In this document: one piece after another, positions 44,448 through 56,398 of the stretch
How the letters are laid out: each line of letters begins with the position of its first letter
Position numbering within the stretch: the stretch's first letter is position 1
Translations under genes and position numbers: made by a program
NCBI RefSeq assembly: GCF_900116145.1
Contig: NZ_FPAB01000007.1
Coordinates: forward strand, 219,316 to 283,315
Direction: 5' to 3'
Length of the DNA stretch: 64,000 nucleotides
From: Streptomyces harbinensis
GTDB taxonomy: Bacteria > Actinomycetota > Actinomycetes > Streptomycetales > Streptomycetaceae
The notes under the pieces: model-generated
What the model was told of the DNA's origin: nothing
Databases searched by the model: none
What the model saw: the letters and a program-made list of their open reading frames with translations, nothing else

Positions 44448-47081
44448 ATGGCGGTGCTCAGGGCCTCGGTGCGCAATCTGTGGGCCCACAAGGGCCGGAT
44501 GGCGCTGTCCGGGATGGCGGTGCTGCTGTCGGTGGCGTTCGTGTGCGGAACGCTGGTGTTCACGGCGACGATGACCACGACGTTCGACAAGCTGTTCGCC
44601 CGAACGGCCTCCGATGTGATGGTCGGCCCGGCCGAGCGGTCGCGCGGCGGGAGCTTCGATCTGCCGTCCGCCGTCGGCAAGCCCGACACCGTACCGGCCG
44701 CGCTGGCCGGCGAGGTGGCGGCCGTACCGGGCGTGGAGCGGGTCACCGGGTCCGTGTCCTCGCCGCTGGTGGTCGTCGTGGACGCGGCGAACGAGAACAT
44801 CGGGCCGACCACCGGCGCGCCCACCCTCGCGAGCGCCTGGTCCGCGGTGGAACCGCGCTCCATGGAGGTGCGGGAGGGCACGCCGCCGAGCGGGCCGGGC
44901 GAGATCATGGTGGACGCCGACACGGCGGGCCGGAAGAACCTGGCGGTGGGCGACCGGCTGCGGCTGCTGACGGCGTTCGGCGACTTCCCGGTACGGATCA
45001 GCGGCATAGCCGCCTACACCGTCACCAACCCGGGCGCGACCCGCCTGTACCTCGACGGGCCGGCCGCGCGGGAGTTCCTGCTGGGCGGGGAGGAGGCGTT
45101 CACCGAGCTGTACGTCGACGGCGACGGCTCGCTCACCGACGAGGCGCTGCGCGACGCGATCGCGGCGGCGGTCGGCGGTGACGGCACATACCAGCTGCGG
45201 ACCGCCCAGGAGTACGCGGACGACAGCCGGGACGCCATCGGCGAGGTGATGTCGGTGGTCCGGTACGTGCTGCTGGGGTTCGCCGGGATCGCGCTGCTGG
45301 TCGGGGTGTTCCTCATCGTCAACACCTTCTCGATGCTGGTCGCCCAGCGCACCCGGGAGATCGGGCTGCTGCGCGCGATCGGCTCCGGGCGCGGGCAGAT
45401 CAACCGCTCGGTGCTGATCGAGGCGCTGCTGCTGGGGCTGATCGGCTCGGTGCTCGGCTTCGGCGCGGGCATCGGGCTGGCGGTCGGGCTGATGGTGGCG
45501 CTGCGCGCGTTCGGCCTGAACCTCAGCACGGACGATCTGACCATCGGCTGGTCGGTGCCGGTGACCGGGGTGGTGCTGGGCACCGCCGTGACGCTGCTCG
45601 CCGCGTATGTCCCGGCGCGGCGGGCCGGGCGGATCACGCCGATGGCCGCGCTGCGGGACGCCGGGACGCCGGGCGACGTGCGGGCCGGACGGGTGCGGGC
45701 GGCGCTGGGCGCCGGGTGCGCGGTGGCCGGGCTCGGGCTGCTGGCCGGCACCGCGGTGGTGGAGTCGGCCGCGGACGGGGTGTTGTTCCTGGCGGCGGGC
45801 ATCGTGCTGAGCCTGCTGGGTCTGATCCTGGCGGCCCCGGCGCTGGTGGGGCTCGTGGTGCGGGTGCTGGGCGTGCTGCTGCTGCGCGTTTTCGGGCCGG
45901 TGGGGCGGCTGGCCATGGGGGCACCTCCCGGCCGAAGGCTGGGGGAGGAACGCGCTGCGCAATCCGCGCCGTACCGGGGCCACCGCCGCCGCGCTGATGA
46001 TCGGACTGGCGCTGGTGTCGGGTCTCTCCGTGGTGGGGTCCTCGATGGTGGCCTCGGCGACGGACGAGATCGACGCGTCGGTGGGCGCGGACTTCATGCT
46101 CAGCCCGAGCAACTTCGGTCCGGTGCTGCCGGATGTGAGCGCGGCGGTGGAGGAGGTACGGGCGGACGGCGACGCGGTGGCGTCGGTGACCGAGTACCGG
46201 GTGCTGTCCGCCACGGCCACCACCCCGGACGGCACGGTGGTGGACCGGCAGCTGGCCGCCGCGCAGCCCTCGATGCTGGAGGATCTGCGGGTGAGCACGG
46301 TGGCCGGCGATCTCGCACAGGTGTACGAGGAACCTGGCGGCGGGCTGGCCCTGGACGAGGACGAGGCGGCGACGCTCGGGCTGGGCGTGGGCGACGAGGT
46401 GCGCGTGGACTTCGCCGGGGACTCGGGCCCCGCCGCGCTGACGGTGCGGGCGATCACCGAGAAGTCCGCGCTGGAGGGCGGGGTGTGGACCGTCTCGCTG
46501 GACACCGCGCGCGCCCACCTGGGCCCGGAGGCGCTGCCGCTGCCCAGCCTGCTGTTCGTCACGGCGCGGGAGGGGCGGGCCGAGGAGGCGCGGGTGGCGC
46601 TGGAGGCGGCGCTGGAGCCGTACCCGCAGATGGAGCTGCGCGACCAGTACGAGCTGAAGGAGCAGATCCGCGAGCAGATCGGCCAGTTGCTGAACATGGT
46701 CTACGGGCTGCTGGCGCTGGCGATCGTGGTGGCGGTGCTGGGTGTGGTGAACACCCTGGCGCTGGCCGTGGTGGAGCGCACCCGCGAGATCGGGCTGCTG
46801 CGCGCCATCGGGCTCTCCCGGCGGCAGCTGCGGCGGATGATCCGGCTGGAATCGGTGGTGATCGCGCTGTTCGGGGCGCTGCTGGGCGTCGGCCTCGGGC
46901 TGGCGTGGGGGCGGCGAGCCACCGGCTGATGGCGCTGGAGGGGATGCGGGTGCTGGAGATCCCGTGGCCGGTGATCACGGTCGTGTTCGCGGGCGCGGCG
47001 CTGGTCGGTCTGGTGGCGGCGGTGGCCCCGGCGTTCCGGGCGGGGCGGATGAACATCCTCACGGCGATCGGGACGGAGTGA
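44448..47081 (+). pseudogene. FtsX/MacB-type ABC transporter permease, frameshifted
   Basis: Two FtsX permease repeats with eight hydrophobic helices are recognisable, but not in one frame. Codons from 44448 to 45920 give the first half (VAQRTREIGLLRAIGSGRGQI). Then a 28-bp palindromic insertion shifts the frame. The second half (VVERTREIGLLRAIGLSRRQL) reads in another frame from about 45949 to 46929 and ends at a stop. The last 55 residues (MALEGMRVLEIPWPVI) return to the first frame after a G-run of five (46907-46911), where the family expects six. A ribosome starting at 44448 would read about 330 wrong residues in the middle. No ATPase gene is adjacent. ATG 44430 is an alternative start. 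Confidence 0.85.
45921..45948. mobile_element. 28-bp palindromic insertion in the permease gene
   Basis: Removing these 28 bases joins ATGGGG to AACGCGCTGCGC and restores the expected protein MGNALRNPRRTGATAAALM. The insert can fold as a hairpin (CCTCCC with GGGAGG, GCC with GGC around GAA). The pattern GGGGGCACCTCCC ... GGGGGAGG matches, from memory, a short palindrome dispersed in many Streptomyces genomes. No second copy is seen in this window. Confidence 0.7.
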
Positions 47082-47135
47082 TGCGACCGGTGCCGACCGA
47101 CCCAGGGGCGGTACGGGGCGGGTGAGCGTGCGGTG

Positions 47136-47150
47136 TACGCTTTTCGGCCG
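47136..47150 (+). promoter_or_regulatory. Possible leaderless promoter of the TetR gene
   Basis: TACGCT (47136-47141) lies 8 nt before the GTG at 47150, and no Shine-Dalgarno is present. I see no clear -35. Confidence 0.35.
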
Positions 47151-47770
47151 TGCCCCGTCCCCGCTCCCTGACCCCGCAGCACCTCGCGACCGCCGCGCTC
47201 ACCGTCATCGACCGCGACGGCCTCGCCGGGCTGTCCATGCGGGCGGTGGCCACCGAACTGGGCATCGCCACCATGTCGCTCTACCGCTACGTCCCGGACC
47301 GCGAGGCCCTGGAACGGCAGGTCGTCGACCTGGTCCTGGCCGGCGTCGACACCGCGCCGCCGGCCGGCCAGCCGTGGCAGCGGCAGCTGGCCGGGCTGCT
47401 GGAACGGGTACGGACGGCGGTCGCCGCCCACCCCGGGACCGTACCGCTGACGGTCACCCACCGGCACACCTCCGAGGCGGTCCGGCAGTGGTCCGAGACG
47501 GTGCTGGGCGTTCTGGCGGCGGCCGGATTCACCCCCCGCCGGCGCGCGCTGGCGCTGCGCGCCCTGCTCGCCTACCTGACCGGCGCGCTCCAGAACGAAC
47601 ACCTCGCCCCGCTCGCCGGTGAGGGGACCACGGCGCTGGCGGAGCTGCCGCCCGACGCGTACCCGCTGCTGTCCGGCACCGCGAGCGAGGCCGCCCGGGT
47701 CCCGGCGGCGGAGGAGTTCCGGGCCGGCCTCGACCTCCTCCTGTCGGGCCTGAGCGCCGCGCCCCGTTGA
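47150..47770 (+). CDS. TetR-family regulator with TetR_C-type ligand domain
   Basis: 206 residues. The HTH is TAALTVIDRDGLAGLSMRAVATELGIATMSLYRYVPDREAL. The C-terminal domain resembles tetracycline-repressor-type (TetR_C) ligand domains, with LALRALLAYLTGALQNEH. It starts 68 bp after the broken permease gene in the same direction and may have controlled it. The inducer is unknown. Confidence 0.87.
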   Translation: MPRPRSLTPQHLATAALTVIDRDGLAGLSMRAVATELGIATMSLYRYVPDREALERQVVDLVLAGVDTAPPAGQPWQRQLAGLLERVRTAVAAHPGTVPLTVTHRHTSEAVRQWSETVLGVLAAAGFTPRRRALALRALLAYLTGALQNEHLAPLAGEGTTALAELPPDAYPLLSGTASEAARVPAAEEFRAGLDLLLSGLSAAPR

Positions 47771-47867
47771 CGTGTCCCGCGTAGCAGAATCGATTCTGAC
47801 GGGGGTGGGTGGATTTCATGATGGACGGAGAGGCGACATGGCCGATAAGCCCCGCAGGAGGAACGAC

Positions 47868-48506
47868 ATGACTGTTGCCCCCGAGCGAACGGAATTGCCC
47901 GTGGCGGTGCGGGCCAAGACCCTCATGGATCTGGCTGAGCTGACCAACACGGTGCTGCCCGGCCATCGCTCGGAAATCCTGGAAGGGCAGCTCATCGTGA
48001 CTCCAGCCGCCAGCGGTGTGCACGCACGTTCGCTTTCCCGTCTCATGCAGGCGCTTGACCCGTTGATGGGTGGAGAGACCGATGTGGTCCAAGCAGTAGG
48101 CCTGTGGCTCACCACCGGCAGGGAAGATCATGCGATCCCGGATCTGGCTGTGGTGGACGAGGACTTCGAAGACCATGAACTCGCCTACAACTGCTATCCG
48201 CCTTCCGTGTTCCGCATGGTCGTGGAGATCACTTCCTCCAATTGGCGCGATGACCTGGAGCGCAAGCCCACCGCCTACGCCGCTGCGGGCGTACCGGTCT
48301 ACGTGATCGTGGACCGCAGGCATGAGAACGTCATCGTCCTCACGGACCCCGTGGATGATGAATACCGCACACGGTCCGAGCACAGGGCCGGAGAATCTTT
48401 CGTCTTCCCCGAGTCCATCGGAGCCAAGATCGAAATCGAGGTTGATCTCCTGCTCAACCCTGCCCGTGCAGCAACCAACGGACGCGGATTCCGTCATCTG
48501 GGGTGA
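47868..48506 (+). CDS. Uma2-family (DUF820) endonuclease-like protein
   Basis: 212 residues with the PD-(D/E)XK fold. Motifs are YEILEG-like (SEILEGQLIVTPA), the PD motif AIPDLAVVDED, and VVEITSSNWRDDLERKPTAYAAAGVPVYVIVD. Uma2 proteins are very numerous in streptomycetes, and their role (mobile element, repair or defence) is unsettled. The ATG at 47868 is preceded by AGGAGG (47857-47862); an upstream ATG at 47838 has weaker support. Base composition is visibly less GC-rich than in neighbouring genes. The 3' end overlaps the convergent gene by 53 bp. Confidence 0.85.
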   Translation: MTVAPERTELPVAVRAKTLMDLAELTNTVLPGHRSEILEGQLIVTPAASGVHARSLSRLMQALDPLMGGETDVVQAVGLWLTTGREDHAIPDLAVVDEDFEDHELAYNCYPPSVFRMVVEITSSNWRDDLERKPTAYAAAGVPVYVIVDRRHENVIVLTDPVDDEYRTRSEHRAGESFVFPESIGAKIEIEVDLLLNPARAATNGRGFRHLG

Positions 48507-48957
48507 CGTACGCCGCCACCGTCACCTCGGGCAGCGAGCGGGTCAGTGTCGGGGCGTTGTCGGGTGGGGACCACCCCAATGTGTGGTCCGCCGAGCTGCC
48601 CGGCGTGGCGGGCGGGTGGCCTAGGGCCTCCGCCCTCACGCCGTGCTCCTCGCGCAGCCAGTCCTCGAAGTCCGCGCCGCCCACCGTGAACACCGCCGCC
48701 CAGGCGCCCGCGCGGCGCGCGCACCGGGTGTCCGCCGCCTCGCGGGGCGGCTCGAAGCCGGCCGCCGCGTACGCCTCCTCGCAGGAGGCCTCCCGCCAGC
48801 CGCCCGCCGCGTGGTTCACGGTGCGGTCCAGGTACCACTGTCCGGCGAAGGCGCTCAGGGTGATGGCCAGCGCCACGGCCACCAGCGAACGGAAGGCGGG
48901 CGGCCGGCCCGGTCTGCGGCGGCGGGAGCGCGCGTACGTGCCCGGCTGCCTGTGCAC
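48454..48957 (-). CDS. Membrane-anchored hypothetical protein
   Basis: 167 residues. A basic, Arg-rich N-terminus (RSRRRRPGRPPAFR) leads into one membrane helix (about 24-43, LVAVALAITLSAFAGQWYL), leaving about 120 residues outside the cell. Two cysteines there (ASCEEAYAAAG and DTRCARRAG) could form a disulfide. I do not recognise a family. It is convergent with Uma2 and divergent from mfd. Confidence 0.65.
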   Translation of the reverse strand: MHRQPGTYARSRRRRPGRPPAFRSLVAVALAITLSAFAGQWYLDRTVNHAAGGWREASCEEAYAAAGFEPPREAADTRCARRAGAWAAVFTVGGADFEDWLREEHGVRAEALGHPPATPGSSADHTLGWSPPDNAPTLTRSLPEVTVAAYVTPDDGIRVRWLLHGQG

Positions 48958-49063
48958 ACGACCACCCCGAAGCTCCGAACCGCCAACGACCCACCAGGTT
49001 CGTTCCCCGTCCCCGGCACCCTCTACCGCCGCTCACCCGCCGTATCCATCCGCTTGCACGATG

Positions 49064-49077
49064 CACCCATTTGGGTG
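49064..49077. promoter_or_regulatory. 14-bp palindrome upstream of mfd
   Basis: CACCCATTTGGGTG is a perfect palindrome with a 2-nt centre, 109 bp before the mfd start. TAGGCT follows about 15 bp later and could be a -10. It may be an operator; the binding protein is unknown. Confidence 0.4.
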
Positions 49078-49185
49078 GAGGTGTGGGGGCGTAGGCTGGG
49101 GGAAACCCGGTGCGGCGCCCGTACCGGGCTGTTGTGCGTGCCCCCGTGCCCCACGCCCCGCGACCGTCACCGGATGGATGCCCCC

Positions 49186-52737
<3,552 letters not shown>

Positions 52738-52772
52738 GAGCGGGGCCCCGAGACCGGGTTCCTGCGTTCCGG

Positions 52773-52810
52773 CCGGGGGCCCGCCGCTGCGGAGAGCGGC
52801 GGGCCCCCGG
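52773..52810 (+). terminator. Hairpin after mfd
   Basis: Perfect 16-bp arms (52773-52788 and 52795-52810) flank a 6-nt loop, 35 bp after the stop codon. There is no T-run. It lies between convergent genes and could serve both. Confidence 0.75.
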
Positions 52811-52951
52811 TCCGTACGGCTCCGGTCCGGGCGGGCGCGGCCCGGTGCGCGGGGCCGGCGCGGGGAGGACGGGGTGCCGTGAGCGGTACGGCACCCCGGC
52901 TCGGGGGGTGGTGTGCGGTGCGCGCTGTGCGGTGCGGAGCGCCGTGCCGCC

Positions 52952-53614
52952 TCAGATGTCGAACTTCCATACGGCCGCCTCGGTCATGAGGTCGCCGATC
53001 TCGACGGTGAAGGACGTGCTGCCCGGCGGGACCTCGAAGGCGTACTCGGCGGTGACGGTGACCCCGGGGTCCACGTTCTCCTGGAAGCCCATGCCGATGT
53101 CGCCGTCGTAGACGCGGGCGGCCTCGATGCCGTTCTCGTCGTAGCCGGTGGGCAGGATCAGCACGGTGCTGATCCGCTCGTCGCCGTTGTTGGTGAGCGC
53201 GAAGTCCACCTTGTAGGTGTCGTAGTCCTCGTTCTCCAGCAGCGCCCACTCGCCCGGGGTGTACGGGGAGACGGCCTCGACGCTGATCTCCAGGCCGCTG
53301 TCCTCCCACACGGCGACGTCGTCCAGCGTGAAGTAGTCGGAGCCGGAGTCCGCGCCGCCGTCGTCGGCGCCCTGCCCGCCGTCCGCGTCGTCCCCGTCGT
53401 CCGCCGTGTCCGCGCTGTCGTCGGCGGCGCCGTTGTCCTCGGTGCCCGCGCTCTTGTCGCTCTTGGCCGGCTCCTCGTCCCCGCACGCGGTGAGCGCGCC
53501 GAGGGCGAGGGTGACGGCGGCGAGGCCGGCGACGGCCCGGAGCCGCTGCCGCCGGACGGGCGTACGGGGCGACTGCGGTGCGGTCCGGTGCTCAGCGTGG
53601 ACGGTGGCGGTCAT
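52952..53614 (-). CDS. Secreted lipoprotein with acidic linker and beta-sandwich domain
   Basis: 220 residues. A long basic N-region (about 25 residues) and hydrophobic stretch end in the lipobox LTACG. An Asp/Gly/Ala-rich linker (about 50-95) leads to a domain with NNGDERISTVLILPTGYDENG and VTAEYAFEVPPGSTSFTVEIG. That pattern suits DUF4352-type immunoglobulin-like extracellular domains. It resembles the lipoprotein at 24.4 kb in layout, though not closely in sequence. GGGAGGGGA precedes the ATG. Function is unknown. Confidence 0.78.
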   Translation of the reverse strand: MTATVHAEHRTAPQSPRTPVRRQRLRAVAGLAAVTLALGALTACGDEEPAKSDKSAGTEDNGAADDSADTADDGDDADGGQGADDGGADSGSDYFTLDDVAVWEDSGLEISVEAVSPYTPGEWALLENEDYDTYKVDFALTNNGDERISTVLILPTGYDENGIEAARVYDGDIGMGFQENVDPGVTVTAEYAFEVPPGSTSFTVEIGDLMTEAAVWKFDI

Positions 53615-53785
53615 GCGGGATCCCCTCCCAGGGTGTTGTCGCGGCCCTCCGTGAACCGATGGCGTAATCACAGCACAGCCTGTGAACCGAGTCAACACGG
53701 GAACGAATGGTCCGGTACTGGCGTTCTGTGTATCGAGCGGGCAGCCTGGGGTAGGTAAGGTCCGTTGCACGAACAGGGGAGAGGG

Positions 53786-55678
53786 ATGGGAGTGAGACAG
53801 GTGCCGGGCCACCACACCGACGTCACCGAGGTCACCGCGGCCGGGATCGCCCGGCTCGCCGGCGTCGGCCGGGCCGCCGTCAGCAACTGGCGGCGCCGCT
53901 ACGCGCACTTCCCCCGCCCCGTCGGCGGCACCGACACCAGCCCCACCTTCTCCCTCCCCGAGGTCGAGCAGTGGCTGCGCGACCAGGGCAAACTCGCCGA
54001 AGTACCGCTGCGCGAACGGCTGTGGCAGCTGATCGAAGCCGACCCCAGGGGCCACAGCGCCGCGCTCACCGCCCTCGGCGAGCAGTACCTCGCCCACGGC
54101 GACCGGCCCCCGCCGGACAGCGGCGGCCACGGCGACCCCCTCGCCCGCACCGCCGCCGCCCTCGCCGCCGAGACCGGCCCCGCCGACGCGTACGCCTTCG
54201 CCCTCGCCCGCTACACCGACGGCGCCGCCGCCCGCCTCACCCCCACCCCGCCCGAGACCGCCGCCCTCATGGCCGCCCTCGCCGGCCCGGCCGGCACCGT
54301 CCTCGACCCCGCCTGCGGCGCCGGCAGCCTGCTCGCCGCCGCCCAGCGGCAGCCGGGCGGACCCCCCACCGAGCTGTACGGCCAGGACACCGACCCCGTC
54401 CTCGCCCGGCTCGGCGCGCTGCGGCTGGCCCTGCACGGCACCGCAACCGTCCAGGTCCGCGACGGCGACAGCCTGCTCGCCGACGCCTTCCCCCACCTCG
54501 CCGCCGACGCCGTGCTGTGCCACCCCCCGTTCAACGAACGCCACTGGGGCCACGCCGAACTCACCTACGACACCCGCTGGGAGTACGGGCTGCCCGCCCG
54601 CGCCGAATCCGAACTCGCCTGGGTCCAGCACGCCCTCGCCCGGCTCCGCCCCGGCGGCACCGCCGTCGTCCTGATGCCGCCCGCCGCCGCCTCCCGCCGC
54701 ACCGGCCGCCGGGTCCGCGCCGCCCTGCTGCGCCGCGCCGCCCTGCGCGCCGTCATCGCCCTGCCGGCCGGCGCCGCCCCGCCGCACAGCCTCCCGCTCC
54801 ATCTGTGGGTGCTGCGCAAACCGGACGGCACCACCGCCCACGACCCCCGGCTGCTCGTCGTGGACAGCGCCACCGCGCTCCGCCCGGCGAGCGGCACCGG
54901 CCGCGCCGGGCTCGACTGGGCGGCCCTGCACCGCACCGTCCTCGACGCCTGGCAGGACTTCCGCCGCGACGGCGACATCGCCGCCGTCCCCGGCGTCCGC
55001 CGCGCCCTGCCCGTCATCGACCTGCTCGACGACGAGGTGGACCTGGCCCCCGCCCGCCACCTCCCGCCGCCCGCCGAAGCCGACGGCGCCGCCGCCCTCA
55101 CCGCCGTCCGCACCCAGCTGCGCGGCACCCTGCACCGCACCGCCCAGCTCGCCGCCGCCGTCCACCCCGACAGCGAGGAGAGCGCACCCGGCGCCCACTG
55201 GTCCACCGTCACCATCGGCGAACTCGTCCGCACCGGCGCCCTCGAACTCCACACCCACTCCGCCGCCGGCGACCCCCCGCCCCCCACCCGGCCCGGCGAC
55301 GTCCTGGTCCCGCTGCTCCTGGACGGCACCGCCACCCAGGTCGTCGCCGACGACGCGGGCGGCGAGGCCCCCGACCGCCGGATGTCCCTGCTGCGCCCGG
55401 ACACCGCCGCGCTCGACCCCTGGTTCCTGGCCGGATTCCTGCGCGGCACCGCCAACACCCGGCAGGCGAGCAGCTACGCCTCCAGCGCCACCCGCGTCGA
55501 CGTACGCCGGCTGAAGGTGCCCCGGCTGCCGCTGGAGACGCAGCGCCGCTACGGCCGCCGCTTCCGGGAACTGGCCGCCTTCGAGGAGGCCCTGCGGCAC
55601 ACCGCCGACCTCGGCCGCCGGCTCGCCCAGGGCACCGTGGACGGACTGACCGAAGGCGCCCTGCCACCCGGCGACTGA
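53786..55678 (+). CDS. HsdM-like N-6 DNA methylase protein with altered catalytic motif
   Basis: 630 residues. An N-terminal helix-turn-helix (ITAAGIARLAGVGRAAVSNWRRR in outline) is unusual for methylases. The methylase core has motif I VLDPACGAGSLL, but motif IV reads CHPPFNERHWG where N-6 adenine methylases have NPPY/F. The first Asn, which holds the target amino group, is thus His. The C-terminal third resembles HsdS target-recognition sequence (LKVPRLPLETQRRYGRRFREL). No restriction subunit is adjacent. It may be a DNA-binding regulator or an atypical methylase. The ATG at 53786 has GGGGAGAGG just upstream; GTG 53792 is possible. Confidence 0.82.
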   Translation: MGVRQVPGHHTDVTEVTAAGIARLAGVGRAAVSNWRRRYAHFPRPVGGTDTSPTFSLPEVEQWLRDQGKLAEVPLRERLWQLIEADPRGHSAALTALGEQYLAHGDRPPPDSGGHGDPLARTAAALAAETGPADAYAFALARYTDGAAARLTPTPPETAALMAALAGPAGTVLDPACGAGSLLAAAQRQPGGPPTELYGQDTDPVLARLGALRLALHGTATVQVRDGDSLLADAFPHLAADAVLCHPPFNERHWGHAELTYDTRWEYGLPARAESELAWVQHALARLRPGGTAVVLMPPAAASRRTGRRVRAALLRRAALRAVIALPAGAAPPHSLPLHLWVLRKPDGTTAHDPRLLVVDSATALRPASGTGRAGLDWAALHRTVLDAWQDFRRDGDIAAVPGVRRALPVIDLLDDEVDLAPARHLPPPAEADGAAALTAVRTQLRGTLHRTAQLAAAVHPDSEESAPGAHWSTVTIGELVRTGALELHTHSAAGDPPPPTRPGDVLVPLLLDGTATQVVADDAGGEAPDRRMSLLRPDTAALDPWFLAGFLRGTANTRQASSYASSATRVDVRRLKVPRLPLETQRRYGRRFRELAAFEEALRHTADLGRRLAQGTVDGLTEGALPPGD

Positions 55679-55756
55679 CCCGCTCCCGGCCGGCCCCGCC
55701 CCGGATATCATCCTCACTCGCGGGGGTCGAGCGAACGGGTGAAACGGGGAGCGCAG

Positions 55757-56398
55757 ATGTACGGGTACGGTCCGCCCACGCCCGCCGGTCCGCCGCCGGG
55801 CCCGGCCGCCGTGGAGCGCCGTGGCCCCGGCGCCCGCGCGCTCATCGTGCGGTGGCTGTTCGCCACCTTCCCCGTGTGGTCGCTCGGCCTGCTCTCCTGG
55901 GTGCCGATGCTCCGGTTCGCGCTCCAGCGCAAACGCGGCCTGGACTGGGCGGTCTTCGCGCTGTACGTCCTGCTCACCGCCGGTCTGCTGCTCTGGCTCG
56001 ACCTGCTCCCCGCCGAGGGGACCGAGAACGGCGGCACCGGCGGCGCGGGCGGCGGGGACGGCGAGGAGGTGGCCGAGGTCTCCGCGCTGCTCGGATTCTT
56101 CTGGCTGTCGCTGATCGTCGCCGCCACCATCCACGCGGTACGCGGCGACCGCTTCGAGCGCCCCCGCCCGGCCGCCGCCCTGCCGCCCACCCGGTACGCC
56201 CCCGCCCCGTACCCCGCGCCCACCGGCTACACCCCGCCGTCCGGCTACCCGCCGCCGTCGCCCGCCGCCTCGCCCGGCCCGTACCCCGCGCCCGCCGCGC
56301 CGCCCCCGGGCGCCTCGCCCCGGATGCGGCAGGTCGCCGACGAACTCGACGAGCTGGGCGCGTACCTCAGGAAAGAGGAAGAAGGCGGTAGCCGGTGA
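55757..56398 (+). CDS. Pro-rich membrane protein coupled to the Ser/Thr kinase
   Basis: 213 residues. Three hydrophobic helices are likely (ALIVRWLFATFPVWSLGLL, WAVFALYVLLTAGLLLWLDLL and ALLGFFWLSLIVAATIHAV). An acidic Gly-rich loop lies between the last two. The C-terminal 75 residues are Pro/Tyr-rich and end in a charged helix (RMRQVADELDELGAYLRKEEEG). It overlaps the kinase gene by 4 bp (GTGA), so the two proteins probably work together, for example as membrane anchor or substrate. Confidence 0.75.
   Translation: MYGYGPPTPAGPPPGPAAVERRGPGARALIVRWLFATFPVWSLGLLSWVPMLRFALQRKRGLDWAVFALYVLLTAGLLLWLDLLPAEGTENGGTGGAGGGDGEEVAEVSALLGFFWLSLIVAATIHAVRGDRFERPRPAAALPPTRYAPAPYPAPTGYTPPSGYPPPSPAASPGPYPAPAAPPPGASPRMRQVADELDELGAYLRKEEEGGSR

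Noticed and set aside
44430..47081. A single 883-codon intact permease
   Set aside because: The frame is open throughout, but its middle third is not permease sequence; the true second half lies in another frame between the 28-bp insert and the short G-run.
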